Source: Poecilobothrus nobilitatus
Lineage: Eukaryota > Arthropoda > Insecta > Diptera > Dolichopodidae
DNA: 64,000 nucleotides
Direction of reading: 5' to 3'
Assembly: GCA_947095535.1 (NCBI GenBank)
Contig: OX352773.1
Location: 111,359,950 to 111,423,949, forward strand
The position numbers and the translations under genes were made by a program. Positions 32,526 through 43,600 of the stretch are shown in pieces; the stretch's first letter is position 1, and each line of letters opens with the position of its first letter. Under the pieces are notes generated by a model. That model saw only the letters and a list, made by a program, of their open reading frames with translations, was not told where the DNA came from and searched no databases.

Positions 32526-33300
32526 AAGGAAATCAGGACATAAACAATTTTGCAACAAAAATTGAAACACTAATTGCAGAAATAAATAAATAAATAAAAT
32601 GGTTTAAATGAGAAATTCAGAATATAGATCAGAAATATAATAATAGAAATAATTATAGCAACTATAGATTTAATTATCGACAGGGAAACTCCAGCGGTCT
32701 CGGCCAAAGAAACAACATGCAGATAGTTGCTCAAAACCAATTCAACAAAAGACAATAATTAATATCACAAGTGACTATACCTTCACAAACTTAATAAAAT
32801 AAGAACAAAAGATAATGGTTATCTGACTTTATTAATATAGACACATGAGCAAATAAGAATGAATAGAATTTTATAACAAAGAAATTAACCTAATTTAATA
32901 CAAACTAATTTAAATTAAATGAAACTTAAAGTTGAAATGGAATTGTAAAAATTAAATAGTAAAAAAAAAAAAAAAAGAAAAAAGAAAAAAAGAAATTTAA
33001 TAAAATTATAAGACCAGCCAGCTTATGCTACGGTTGTAACAAAATAAATATACACAATGTAAATATATATATCCTTATGTAAGGATAACATAATTAATCA
33101 ACAATATTAAAAAAAGATGAAATATACTATGTAAATTAACGGCTTTACAAATAAGAATTTGTACACAAAGGATGTAGCAAATATGCTATTAATAGAAGAT
33201 AAAAAAATTTACCATAATTTCCATATTATAGAAGAAAATATTAACATATTAGAAAATGGTATCTTAGGTACAGACTAAAAATTTTCAACACAACAGATAC
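32520..33300 (+). pseudogene. Decayed gypsy gag/protease piece (A)
   Basis: The plus-strand start matches DINNFATKIETLIAEIN, then a deletion removes what copy B keeps (LKLNDRLGLNSFKNGLNEKF). Further on, around 33,160-33,280, lie remnants of the protease C-terminal part that B shows as ILENGILGTDFLYKHK. A-rich runs and stops fill the rest. Confidence 0.5.
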
Positions 33301-33339
33301 ACCAAAAACAATCAAACTTTCAGAAATAGAAGTTGAACC

Positions 33340-33709
33340 ATTAAGAAATTCGGAAAAAGCTCCCAAAGACAAAATCTCCAAAATAAAATACCCAAAATCT
33401 CAAAATTCCTTTATTTTAAGGAGATTTTATACAAATTGTATATAAAAAAATAAAAAAAATATTATTAAGGAAAAAAGTCCCCAAAAGCATTTTCCTGTGG
33501 TATATGACTGTTAGTTTCAGTTGGTTTTGCGTAAACTTTAAATATTGGTGAATTCAGGGCTAGTTAAAATTACCAACTTAAACTTTTAGGTTGAAAATTT
33601 CTAATTTTGGGATTTTGAAATATGGGATTATGTGATTTGGGATTTTGTAATTTTGGAATTTTGAGGCGGTCCCCATATTATTGCAATTCATATGTTTTTT
33701 AGGTACATA
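33340..33709. repeat. Inverted GGGATTTTG-type repeat element (A)
   Basis: The left arm has 'cccaaagacaaaatctcc...cccaaaatctcaaaattcc' and the right arm 'aattttgggattttgaaat...gggattttgtaattttgg', so the arms are rough inverse complements around an AT-rich centre. This looks like a MITE or foldback element. It forms the right edge of the duplication. Confidence 0.5.
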
Positions 33710-33748
33710 TTTAGTAGTAGTATTTATATTGTTTCAATTGGGGAGCAA

Positions 33749-34673
33749 TCAATGCTTTTTAAAATGTAATACAATTTTTGTTGGATAGTAACTGGAAACA
33801 AAATTTATTCCATCACCGTATTGATTGCAAATTTTAATCGCTATCGTTTCAAAACAATTTTTTTCTATAGGCATGTAATGGACATTTTCAAATTCAATAT
33901 TTGTAGGTATTCTACAATTTTCTATGTTGATAACTCTCAATGCACGCACTTTGCTACTTCCATTCAATTCATCTTTATTACTTGCCATTCCATTCAATTC
34001 ATCTTTATTATTAGCAACAGCTAATTTGAATAGTTCCGGTAATTTATTTTGAATTTTTTTATATTTTTTTTTTGTTGAAATAATTCATTTAATAATGTTC
34101 GATATTATAACTGTGATTAACTTTTACATAGAAACTATTTTCATCAAATGTCTGCGATATTCGTATTAAATCGCGTCGGTTAGATTCTGACACTTTTTTA
34201 AATGTTACATCATCATAATTTTTAGGAGTAGAGATATATGTCAAAACTTCATTAAAAAATTCTTTGAAAACTTGGTTGCGAGTAAATCCCGGATTAGGAG
34301 TTATAGTTTTAATAAGCGTTGGTAAAAAATTAAATTTCCAATCATCCAAATGTAATTCCGAATCGTTATATGAATAATATGTGTAACCTATAGATTTGGT
34401 TACTTTGATTTTTTCAAGAGGTTTTTCAATGTTTCTTATGTAAACACTATATTGCCTAATATTGATAAAAGCACATTGCTCTTTGTTAAATTCTTCTTTT
34501 TGTAGGAAATGGTTCGGAGATATATTTCTGAAAGACCAACTTTCCAATTTCCATTTCTTAAATCAAAGTGAATAGGTAAATTATTTTCGAATGCAGCTAA
34601 AGTTGTTTTCTTTAAATAGTTTTAGATTATCATTGCTAAACAATGTTACATAGAAGTCATCTTGACTATCCAT
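33749..34673 (-). pseudogene. Polinton penton (minor capsid) protein, frameshifted
   Basis: The start MDSQDDFYVTLFSNDN (34,673) matches penton-like Polinton proteins. After a frameshift near 34,580 comes ENNLPIHFDLRNGNWKVGLS, the highly typical 'neat-strand' block of this family, then the body (34,089-34,547). A second break near 34,085 leads to the C-terminal part ALRVINIENCR...VHYMPIEKN...KIVLHFKKH (33,749-33,997), with the usual hydrophobic LHF end. Just before it a short unit encoding NKDELNGM/S is duplicated. The product would form capsid vertices. With two frameshifts it is dead. Confidence 0.75.
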
Positions 34674-34773
34674 CTTTGTTAAATTCTTCCAAAACATAAA
34701 ATGTTGCACTATTTATATGTTGTCCATTCCGGTGTTGATGAAGTTCTTAGTTTTGGACTTCTTAGTAATGGTT

Positions 34774-35276
34774 TTAGTTTTCGTTTTTTTGTTTCAGGAA
34801 ACTGTGAGAGTATAGTTGAGGATATTGACTGCCGGCCGATCTTAGTGTCTTCTTCTTTTCAAGAGATGGTACAGCAACGATAATTACATCACCACTCGGT
34901 GTTTCAAACATTCGATAATTAGAGCTTAGAGATGGTCTTTCCACTAATTTTTCATCTTTCAACATTTCAGTTCGAGCTAATTTTTTGAATTTTCATCATC
35001 CAAATCGTAATGTGTTAAATCGATATCCATATCTGAATGTTCTTTTTTAGGGTCATATTCAAACACATCATCAGTAACTACAGGTACAAAATTGGTCTGT
35101 GTTGATGTTTATTTGTATTTAGGAAATTCAGTTTCTGTATATGCATTTCGTTTAGAAAAGAATTTTGTTTGAGTACCTGTACCAAATGTAAGATTATTAG
35201 CCTTGACTGGTAATCTTTTTGCTTGTCTTTTGTTAATTTCATATTTGAGGAGGTTTTGACGGTATAAGTACTATTT
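34774..35276 (-). pseudogene. Polinton small gene, 3' part (interrupted)
   Basis: Continues the gene that starts at 36,912. After the insertion it reads YLYRQNLLKYEINKRQAK, then LTFGTGTQTKFFSKR, TSTQTNFVPVVTDDVFEYDP and DIDLTHYDLDDENSK; a shifted frame carries PSLSSNYRMFETPSGDVIIV. Acidic and threonine/glutamine-rich, no known motif. The YLYRQNL block aligns with the remnants in A and B, so it is a real Polinton gene of unknown role. Confidence 0.5.
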
Positions 35277-36804
35277 ATACCCATACGATAGGATCGGGTA
35301 TAATAAAATTACTCCTCCGTTTGTAACACCTCGAAATAAGTGAGCTGGATATACCTTCAAAGGTATGGATCGGATCAAACAAAAATTCTAAGACTTTTGA
35401 GCCATGTCCGTCCGTCCGTCCGTCAGCACGCTAACTCAAAAACTAAGAAAGCTATAATCCTGAAATTTACACAAAATATTCTGGGAGTAATTTATAGGTT
35501 CCCTATTTTTTTTGGTTGAGTTTGGACCAAACCTTAGGGTAGCTCTCAAACACATAACTTTTAGATCCCCACATTTTTTTTGAAATAGAGCTATGAAATT
35601 TTAACTGCTGATAGATGTCACAAAAATATTAATTTTATTTTTAATAACTTTTTTTTGTACTCCTACCCGTTACGGAGCTACAGCTCCCCAAAGGTTCAAA
35701 AAAGCTCTATATTTAAATTGTTATAGTACAAGTTGTATAAGGTATATCTTCATTTTGAAAACGCCAAACGATTACTACTTTTATTAGCTTTAAAAGTATA
35801 TATACAATAAATATATATTTGTGGCATACGGTGTCTTAATTTACCGTTATGCGAAACTCAAATTTTGCAAAATCCTTTAACCCTTCTATCTTCTAAACGG
35901 TTTGATTTGGAAAAATTTGAAATTTTGACAGAAGTTAGATCTTTGAAAATAAGTATGAGTCATTTCAGAAATTTTTTTTGTATCACCCCCGTTTAGGAGC
36001 TGTAAGGGGTCAAATACTGAAAATTTCCAATTTTTAAACACCTGTAACTTGAACATCTGTTAAAATTTTTTTGAAGTAATACACAAAAATTAAAGCTTCA
36101 ATATTATACTCTTATTTCTGTTAACAACTTTATTTAATAATATATGGTTACTTTATAATTGACGAAAGAGTTACTTGATTTTTTCAAATTTTCTAACAAA
36201 TTTCTTTAACTAATTTTTTGCATTTTGTTTTACTCGATAATTTGAAATTGAGGATATAATGCGTAGTACAAAAAACTGTAAATAAATAAACAACATAACG
36301 GTTGCTTGAAGAATTTTTATTTATATGATATTGATATACATACATACTTATATAATATCATGTTTATTTACATATCGTATATATCACTGATGAATGAATG
36401 ATAAGAGTGTAGATGTATATTATATAGCGCCGTATTTACATACATATACATATGTATTTTATTGTACTTATAAGAAATTATTCTGTCAATGGAATATTTA
36501 AATATAATATAATATTTAAAATTATATTTACTATTTTGTACTAAGTAAATTTAATATACATTTACCGCTTAGTATTAAATGGTACTATAGAATATTTGAA
36601 AAAGTTTTGGATTGATAATCGTTATGTGGAAGGTTAGAATTTGCTTTTGAAGAATGTATAAACATATAGTTTGAATATATCTACAACCCATAGTTCTAGA
36701 AATTATAAAATTCATCCAAATTATTTTAAAGTACTAAAATATTAAAAAATAATATTGTAAGCAGAGTGACAGGCTGTGAACATACTAACGGTTCGTACGG
36801 GTAT
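35277..36804. mobile_element. Repeat element inserted in Polinton gene
   Basis: Left end ATACCCATACGAT and right end GTACGGGTAT (inverse ATACCCGTAC), so the ends are short inverted repeats. The left end also has an internal ATACCC/GGGTAT palindrome. The 'gtttgtaacacctcgaaata' and (GTCC)n stretch at 35,320-35,420 is typical of fly repeats. A module with 'aatttaccgttatg' (about 35,838) matches the insertion in the 5' LTR at 7,132. No genes; the right third is AT-rich. Confidence 0.65.
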
Positions 36805-36912
36805 CTAAGAGTTGACAAAGGCAACTGTATTCTTCCTCGTTTTTTTATCATCTCGAAATAATTTGCTAAATTTTGAAAATATTTCTGGTGACATAACAAT
36901 CATTCGCTGCAT
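36805..36912 (-). pseudogene. Polinton small gene, 5' part
   Basis: Starts at ATG 36,912-36,910 and reads MQRMIVMSPEIFSKFSKLFR, cut at about 36,810 by the insertion. The start directly follows the basic protein gene, as in the remnants at 29,924 and 56,868. Confidence 0.55.
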
Positions 36913-36918
36913 TATGTC

Positions 36919-37269
36919 TTACTGAGCAATTTTCCTATTACACCAGATAATATAGTTGTAAATATAGTTGATAATATAGTATCCTGTTAAAGTTGGTAAA
37001 AATCCACCATGTTGAACTAAAATTTTGCGTTTGGCTTTTATACTCTTCTTTGCATAGGCTAGGAATCGTAATTGTTTTTTATGTTTTTTTAATTTTGCTT
37101 TTTGTGCTGGTGTTATTTTATTATTTCCATTTAATATATTGATTGCAATTTCAGCAATAGTTTTTATAATATCATCATCACAATATTTAAGAATATTTTT
37201 ACGAAATTTCTTCTTGTTGCACTTTCCTAGTACATGTAATATATGTTGGTTTTCTTTCAATCGTTTCAT
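36919..37269 (-). CDS. Polinton small basic protein (GGFL type)
   Basis: 116 residues, full frame. The start MKRLKENQHILHVLGK, the middle CDDDIIKTIAEIAINILNGN and a lysine-rich KAKLKKHKKQLRFLA block lead to ILVQHGGFLPTL and a hydrophobic tail. I know this type from insect Polintons, where it lies between the ATPase and penton; its role is not established, though a DNA-binding core protein or a membrane role would fit. It is preceded by the ATPase (93 bp away) and followed at once by the next gene. The tail reads unusually (IINYIYNYIIW) and may be altered. Confidence 0.7.
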   Translation of the reverse strand: MKRLKENQHILHVLGKCNKKKFRKNILKYCDDDIIKTIAEIAINILNGNNKITPAQKAKLKKHKKQLRFLAYAKKSIKAKRKILVQHGGFLPTLTGYYIINYIYNYIIWCNRKIAQ

Positions 37270-37361
37270 ATTTTTGACAGCTGTTGTTCAAATCACCTTT
37301 ATAACAGAAGCATATACAATATTCTTTTGAAAAAATATTAGTTCTAATACGAAATAAGTCG

Positions 37362-37910
37362 TTAATGTCTTGTGTTCAGTCCAACACAATATAACCATGT
37401 TGATGTTGACTCATTATATACTTTCAAGAAATCCTTTATATTTTCTGGATATAGTTGTCTAACAAGAGGAAAAATCTGCGATTTGTCTCGAGGGTTTTTG
37501 AAAACCACTAAATATTTACAATTTAATGAAATATCTCTTGAAAATTTCCCCTGATGAAAAACGTTTTGAGTTAACAATACAATAGATAAATTACGATGGT
37601 GCGAACCTTTAGTAAATAGTTCGCATACTTGTTTATTTGCAGAATCTAACATTAAGTCATCTAAAACAATTAAAGTAGGTCTATTTTCATTCCCACTAAA
37701 CTCTTTCGGAATACTGGTGTAAAAGTCTATATCAGGAAAATCTATATTGCTCGGAATAGCAGAAATTTCTGTATTACACCATTTTATTGTTTCAATTTTC
37801 GGGTAAATCAATCTGTTAATATTTTCAATTAAATTACACACAAATGTTGTTTTTCCACATCCAGATGGTCCTGCTATCATCATTGTAAATGAATGAATAA
37901 AATTAATCAT
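37362..37910 (-). CDS. Polinton genome-packaging ATPase
   Basis: 182 residues, intact. Walker A is GPSGCGKTTF (residues 14-23), Walker B LIVLDDLML (about 87-95), then the conserved SHHRNLSIVLLTQNVFHQGK (sensor-like region) and FSRDISLNCKYLVVFKN. These define the A32/FtsK-HerA-like packaging ATPase that drives DNA into capsids in Polintons and relatives. The first ATG (37,910) is used; it is 13 codons before the P-loop, as in P2. It is the first gene of the leftward capsid cluster and shares a 96-bp intergenic region with the rightward ORF at 38,007. Nearly identical to 63,420-63,968. Confidence 0.9.
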   Translation of the reverse strand: MINFIHSFTMMIAGPSGCGKTTFVCNLIENINRLIYPKIETIKWCNTEISAIPSNIDFPDIDFYTSIPKEFSGNENRPTLIVLDDLMLDSANKQVCELFTKGSHHRNLSIVLLTQNVFHQGKFSRDISLNCKYLVVFKNPRDKSQIFPLVRQLYPENIKDFLKVYNESTSTWLYCVGLNTRH

Positions 37911-38006
37911 TTTTGATCTGTGTCTGATGGGAAACTGAATTTAAAATACAAATTGAAAGTTAATATAAAAGCAGCGAACATATTCTTGGTACATTCATTT
38001 TGAATT
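37911..38006. promoter_or_regulatory. Divergent promoter region of Polinton P1
   Basis: Only 96 bp separate the ATPase start (leftward) from the next ORF (rightward). TATAAAA at 37,964-37,970, followed by GCAGCG, lies 37 bp before the rightward ATG. In P2 the corresponding box reads CATAAAA. Both gene sets must be driven from here. Confidence 0.5.
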
Positions 38007-38261
38007 ATGGAAGTAGAGGAGTTCTTAAATATATATTCCTCCGTCTTATTAAATGATCATAAGAAACTAATATTACATCTATTTAAACATATTAAAAATT
38101 TTTCTGGAGTAAATAAGTACACTTCAATTTATGGTACTCATTTTGCCCTTTGTCCATCGGCATATGATAATTCTACTTCTAGACCAGACACATGTGAATA
38201 TCATACAATAGAAAATTATAGAATCACTTTAGAGAATTTAATTAAATAGTATGAGAATAAT
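38007..38261 (+). pseudogene. Polinton ORF upstream of integrase, truncated
   Basis: Starts MEVEEFLNIYSSVLLNDHKK, with HTFALCPSAYDN-like and TCEYHTIENYRITLENLIK stretches; it contains two cysteines and no known domain. A TAG at 38,247-38,249 ends it. In P2 that codon is TGG and the frame runs on to overlap the integrase start in a different frame. So this is a real, conserved Polinton gene of unknown function, truncated here and then cut by the provirus at 38,261. It is divergent from the ATPase. Confidence 0.6.
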
Positions 38262-39083
38262 AATTTTAGATTCGATTTTCGCAAACATTAAAAAAAACAC
38301 AATATTTTGTTTTAACACCTTTTAATTTTTCTTTTTTTTCTTTATACAAAAAAATAACTTATATTCTACAATTTAATCAACAACTAATTTCACAATTTAA
38401 ATATACTATAATTTCATTTATTTAATTATACTTTTTATTTCTTAATTTAATTAATTTTAAATGTTTAATACGGAGCTTCGGTGAGTTTGAAATCCAGAAC
38501 AGAACTTAATTTTATTCGTTTATTTCCTGATATTTAATTATAATTTTTGCTTATTGAAACAATATTTTGTGGGAACAATAAAAGTAGGATTAGTAGGAAT
38601 TTTGTCTGTGTGAAAAATAATTGTTTTTATAATAATGTTCTAGATGCTGAATTTGCAGGAACTTGTATATTGATTTATTGAAAGTAAATCTATGGGATAA
38701 TTTAGTTTTTTATGTCATATAAAATTAATTGGAAAGATATTATTTTGTGGGAACATTAAAAGTTCGATTAGTAGGAATTTTGCATATGGGAAAATAATTA
38801 TGTTTTTATGATAATATTGCAAATGCTAAATTTGCAGGAATGTGTAGATTTATTGAAGGTAAATCTATGGGATAAAAATTATTTACTTTTTTTAAGAATA
38901 TAGGTGTCGTATTAACATAATGAGAATTTTGTCTATGGGAAAGTAATAATATGTATTTCTATAATGTGCAAATGCTGAATTGACAAGAATGTTTTAGAAT
39001 TATTGAAAATAAATCTATGGGAAAATAATTATATTTAAAATAAAACTTTCTTATTGTTAGTGGTGTCATTACCGTTTATAACA
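38262..39083 (-). repeat. 3' LTR of the provirus
   Basis: In the element's own sense it begins TGTTATAAACGG and ends AAAATT. The purine tract GGTGGGGG (about 39,084-39,091) borders it, as expected for plus-strand priming. From about 38,366 to 39,083 it matches 48,259-48,976 almost exactly; the outer 100 bp match less well. AATT ends are typical of errantivirus LTRs. Confidence 0.8.
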
Positions 39084-40594
39084 CCCCCACCGTTACTCTG
39101 AGGCTCCGACGAAGTATTTATTATGATTTTCTTATGTTTTTTGTATAAACATTTTATTATTAAAATTACAATAATTATAAAAAACATAAGAAAAATATTG
39201 ATAGATATATTTATTACATGATTTTTATATTTTTTGTTTACAATATCGTTAATATGTTTTCTATTATTTTCTATATTTTTTATATGAAATTCTTCAAATT
39301 TTATATAATTCAAAGTTTTATTTTCAATTATTTTTGTAGTATAGAAAGGTAAAATTATTTTGTCATTAATTTTAGTATAAAAATTTTCATAAGTTTTTTC
39401 TTTTATTTTAATTTTACAATTTTCGTACCTTATTAAATTGTTACCTGTTATAGTAATGTTAAAATTATTACAATTGTGTTGTATATTTGTTTTTCCAATA
39501 TTTTTGGTTATAATTATGCCTTGAATTATTTCTTTAACTTCTTTATTTAAAAATTTTTGCATATTACAATGTGCTTTTTCAAATTTAAATATACTATTGA
39601 TACATTCATTTTCTATAATTTTTAAATTTTTCTTTAAATTATTTTCGACATTTGAATTGTAACAATTATTAGTGTCGTCTATAAGAACGTTATAGTTCTC
39701 TAATAGAATAGTTTTATTATTTTTATTTGGTATTGGTTCAATGTGAATTTCAGAAAGCGGTCTTGCACTATATTCTGGAATTAGTAATATAATAATAATT
39801 TGTTCTAAATAAAATTTTACAGTAATTTTAATATCTTGAATGCTTTCAAAATCAGAAAGCATATTTAGTTCTTTTTCTGTCAAAATGTTTTTTGATAGTA
39901 TGCCTAATTTACTTGTTAGTATTACTTGTTCCATATCGTCAACGTGAGTTTTGAGTAGGTCTATATCATAATTAATTTGATACATATATTGCATATATTT
40001 TATTTCGTCTTCTATTTCCAAAATTTCATTATTGGTTTGCATATTAAAAGAATTTAGGTATTCTGAAATTGTATTTTGTTGAATTTTAATTTGCTTTGTG
40101 ATATTCTTGATTTGGTCAGAAATTTGATTATTAATTAGTATTTGTTTATTATTCTCGTTAATAAGGGATATCGAGTTCTTAGATAATGCTTCAATTTGTT
40201 CGTTAATAGCTTGTTCATCATTATAGTCCATTGTACCGATAAGGTATTTTAGTCCGGTTCCTACTCCGTTAAATAAACTTCTTGTATGTCTTTTGTGTGG
40301 TTTAAGATTATCTATCTTTTTATCTAGTAGATCGAAATTATGTTTAATTGTATTGTACATAGGGTTACTAAAATTTAGTTGTATTAGTTCAATATTTTTG
40401 TGTATTAGTACTCTACTGTTTTCATATTCTGTTATGTTTATGATATGTAATACCTTTTTAAAATCTCTGATAATTTTTCTATTACCTAGATTTATTGTAA
40501 TAAAACCATTGTTGTTATCAATGTTTTGTACTTCTAATTTTTGTGATAATATTAAAGGTATGAATATTATAATTAAGAGGGTAATTTTGAACAT
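39035..40594 (-). CDS. env: Envelope glycoprotein, intact frame
   Basis: 519 residues. A hydrophobic signal peptide (1-17) leads into a surface part. A basic RHTR site near residue 107 is followed by a glycine-rich, fusion-peptide-like stretch, the layout of baculovirus F-like Env proteins found in errantiviruses. Then come heptad-rich helices (about 130-230), many N-x-S/T sites, and a membrane anchor (about 460-480) with a short basic and polar tail. It mediates entry in active relatives. The frame has no stop or shift, unlike gag and pol. Its last 16 or so codons overlap the LTR. It would be made from a spliced RNA. Confidence 0.85.
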   Translation of the reverse strand: MFKITLLIIIFIPLILSQKLEVQNIDNNNGFITINLGNRKIIRDFKKVLHIINITEYENSRVLIHKNIELIQLNFSNPMYNTIKHNFDLLDKKIDNLKPHKRHTRSLFNGVGTGLKYLIGTMDYNDEQAINEQIEALSKNSISLINENNKQILINNQISDQIKNITKQIKIQQNTISEYLNSFNMQTNNEILEIEDEIKYMQYMYQINYDIDLLKTHVDDMEQVILTSKLGILSKNILTEKELNMLSDFESIQDIKITVKFYLEQIIIILLIPEYSARPLSEIHIEPIPNKNNKTILLENYNVLIDDTNNCYNSNVENNLKKNLKIIENECINSIFKFEKAHCNMQKFLNKEVKEIIQGIIITKNIGKTNIQHNCNNFNITITGNNLIRYENCKIKIKEKTYENFYTKINDKIILPFYTTKIIENKTLNYIKFEEFHIKNIENNRKHINDIVNKKYKNHVINISINIFLMFFIIIVILIIKCLYKKHKKIIINTSSEPQSNGGGVINGNDTTNNKKVLF

Positions 40595-40656
40595 TGTGAT
40601 CTGAAAAGAAGTATTTAGTTTTTATTATTTATTTTTTTTTTTATTTTTTTTTTTGT

Positions 40657-43600
40657 TTAATTTGTAGTTTGATTTTGATTTCGTTTTTTCTTTTTAACTT
40701 TTATTGTTTTTGCTTTGACCGATGGGTTACTATTATCTTGAAATCTCTTTTTGGGTTTGACGTGAGAATTATAATACTTTAGACCAGTATCTTTATTAGT
40801 TATATAGTTTTCATCTAATATTTCTATTTCCATTTTTCTGAATTTCGAGTGGTTTTTTCCCCCTCGCGGATCTTTTACAAAGTTTAAACCGGGAGTTATT
40901 TCAATATCGGTTCTATTTTTATTAAGAGCATCTATTGTTTTGTCTTTAATTTTTAGAATTTTATTACGGATATTCTCATAGTCAGTATCCTTAACTTTGC
41001 CATTTATGAAGTCGATGGGTTTATGGTTGGTTGTCGAGTGAATAGTATTATTATACATTGCTATAATTTTTAGAATTTTTTCCTCAACGGTGTCCAAATT
41101 TACTCGTTCGTCATGTTTAAGTAGTCTAATATGCTCGTTAATAGTGTTGTGCAGACGTTCGACATCGGCGTTCGAAGTATGATTATTATTTGAGGTATAA
41201 TGAATATCAATATATTGATTTTGAAGAAATTCCCGTAACGGGATGGCTTTGAACCCTAATTCGTTATCAACTACTATTTTTTTTTAAATTCCCACAATAG
41301 ATAAATATTGTAAAACGGCTCTTTTGAATTCGGTCCAAGTTCGGGAATTAATTTTGATTGCTTGCGCAAACTTAGTAAATTTATCGATAAACGTTAAAAA
41401 TAATGTTTGATCTAGGCTATAAAAAACGTCAATATGGACTATTTGGTTGGGACCTAAAGGTGTTTCTGTTATTTTGAACTTTGTTTTTATGGGTTTTCTT
41501 TCATATTTTTCGAGATTACAAATCTCGCAGTTGTTTATAAATTGCGCTACTCTATCGCATAACTTTGGGTGGTAGTATAGTAACTTCAGTTCATTGCATA
41601 CTTCTGAAATTCCGCGGTGATTATTTTTTAAATGCTCTTTTTCTATAATTTCGGCAAGTTGCTCTTCGTCTACTATATCTTCTAATAATTTGTTACATTT
41701 AATTAACTTTAATTGGCCACTAGATGAAAAATGTTCGAAAAATATTTTTTCTAAGGTTTCTAAAATATTAGAATCTTCAATATACATTGCATTGATAGTT
41801 TTGGGATTGAAATGATTTTTCAAGACAGTAATGGCTGTCTGTTCATCGAAATTTTTAGTGTGAATTACTTTCCTACATTTATTAAATATTTTTAAGTTCC
41901 TAATTCTAAGAGAACCTGAATTTGTTTTATAAATAGAAATTTGAGTTTTAAATACATTTAAAGGAGATTTACTAATTGGTATACTATTATTTTTAATAAG
42001 TTCATTTGTCTCGTTATTTCCGTTCATTTACTCTTCATTAAGGTTTACTTCTATACGTGATAAAGCATCGGCGTTACCGTTTTGAACACCTTTTTTATAT
42101 ATGATTTCGTAATCAAATTCGGAAAGCTTGAGACGCCAACGAACTAGTTTTGAGTTAGGTTCTTTTATGGAGAAGAGCCATTGGAGTGGCTTATGGTCTG
42201 TCTCAATTACGAATTTTCTTCCGAAAATGTAAGGGCGAAAGTACTTTGTGGCCCATACGATTGCCAATCATTCCTTCTCTGTTGTACTGTAGTGTACTTC
42301 ATGTTCGTTAAGAGTACGACTAGCATAACACACGGGGCGTCCTTCTTGTGATAATACGGCATCAAGAGCGAATTGGCTTGCGTCTGTTGTAAGAGTAAAA
42401 GTTTTGTTAAATTCGGGATAAATAAGGATTGGTTCATTTATAAGTAGTCTTTTGAGAGTTTCGAAACTTTGAACATATTCAGGATTATCAATTTTTAGTT
42501 TTACGTTTTTCTTTAAGTATTTTGTCATTGGTTTAGCGACTTTGGAATAGTCCTTAATGAATTTTCTGTAATATCCTGATAGTCCGAGAAATTGTTTAAT
42601 TTGTTTTGGAGTTTTGGGAATAGGAAATTTTTTGACGCATTCAATTTTTTTAGGATTTGGTCTTATTCCTTCTAAAGTCACAATGTGACCAAGAAACTCA
42701 GTTTCTTTTTTCATAAACTCCGATTTATCTAATTGAATCATTAATTTGGCTTCTTCGAGCCTTTTAAAAATTTTTTTCAGCGAATCTATGTGTTCTTCAA
42801 TAGATGCTGAAAAAATGATGATGTCATCTAAATACACCAAACAAATTTTATTTATATAGTCTTTTAAAACATGGTTCATTAACCGTTGGAAGGTAGCTGG
42901 TGCTGTTTTAAGTCCAAACGGCATTCGAATAAATTCATAATGTCCATTTTCGACAGTGAACGCGGTTTTGTGAATGTCGCGTTCGTCAATTTCTATTTGG
43001 TGGAAACCTTTAGCAAGGTCTAACGTGGTAAAATATTGGCATCTTCCCAATTTACTTAGAATGTCATCTATATTTGGTATAGGGTGCCTATCGTCCAAAG
43101 TAATTTCGTTTAGTTTCCTATAGTCAATAACGAGTCTCCATTTCTGTGTCCCACTGGCGTCCTCCTTCTTTGGGACGATCCAGACAGGAGCAGAATATGG
43201 GGAGTTGCTAGGCCTAATAATGCCCTTGTCCAACATCTCGTTAATTTGCCTTTGTACTTCCTCTTTGTGAATTTGAGGGTATCTATAAGACTTAGTGAAT
43301 ATTGGAACGTCATTAATAGTACGAATACGATGTTTGATAGCGTTTGTGAAAGATAAATCTAAGTTTTCGTTATAGAATAAATGCGAGTATTGTTTTATAA
43401 CTTGTAATAAATGCATTTTTTCAAAGTTGGATAAATGTTCATTACGAATTTCGCTTAGGACATTAAATTTGTTATCAGTTTCAGAAATTATATTAAAGTT
43501 ATTACGATTTACAATCTCAGTTTCTAATGGTGAAAAAGTTATAGATTTATTACCGCTACTAAGAATATTTGCTTTTACAACGGCTGTATAGTTCTGTACT

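Larger units (their letters stand above)
23560..33709. repeat. Segmental duplication, copy A
   Basis: Nearly collinear with 50,570-60,999 at very high identity. A has about 220 bp (24,208-24,430) that B lacks. B has one extra 147-bp satellite unit, about 100 bp more at 59,530-59,640, and about 260 bp more after 60,297. The right edge is shared up to 'gttttttaggta' (33,709 / 60,999), after which the copies diverge fully. The left edge lies in the 145-bp satellite. The differences show these are distinct copies rather than one sequence assembled twice unchanged. Confidence 0.9.

Noticed and set aside
36230..36800. Possible tRNA or other structured RNA in AT-rich DNA
   Set aside because: No cloverleaf, A/B box or conserved loop words could be found on either strand.
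43110..43313. Minus frame ending [16 protein letters not shown]
   Set aside because: Out-of-frame shadow of RT; its likeness to part of the frame at 45,110 only reflects the one-base deletion in that copy.
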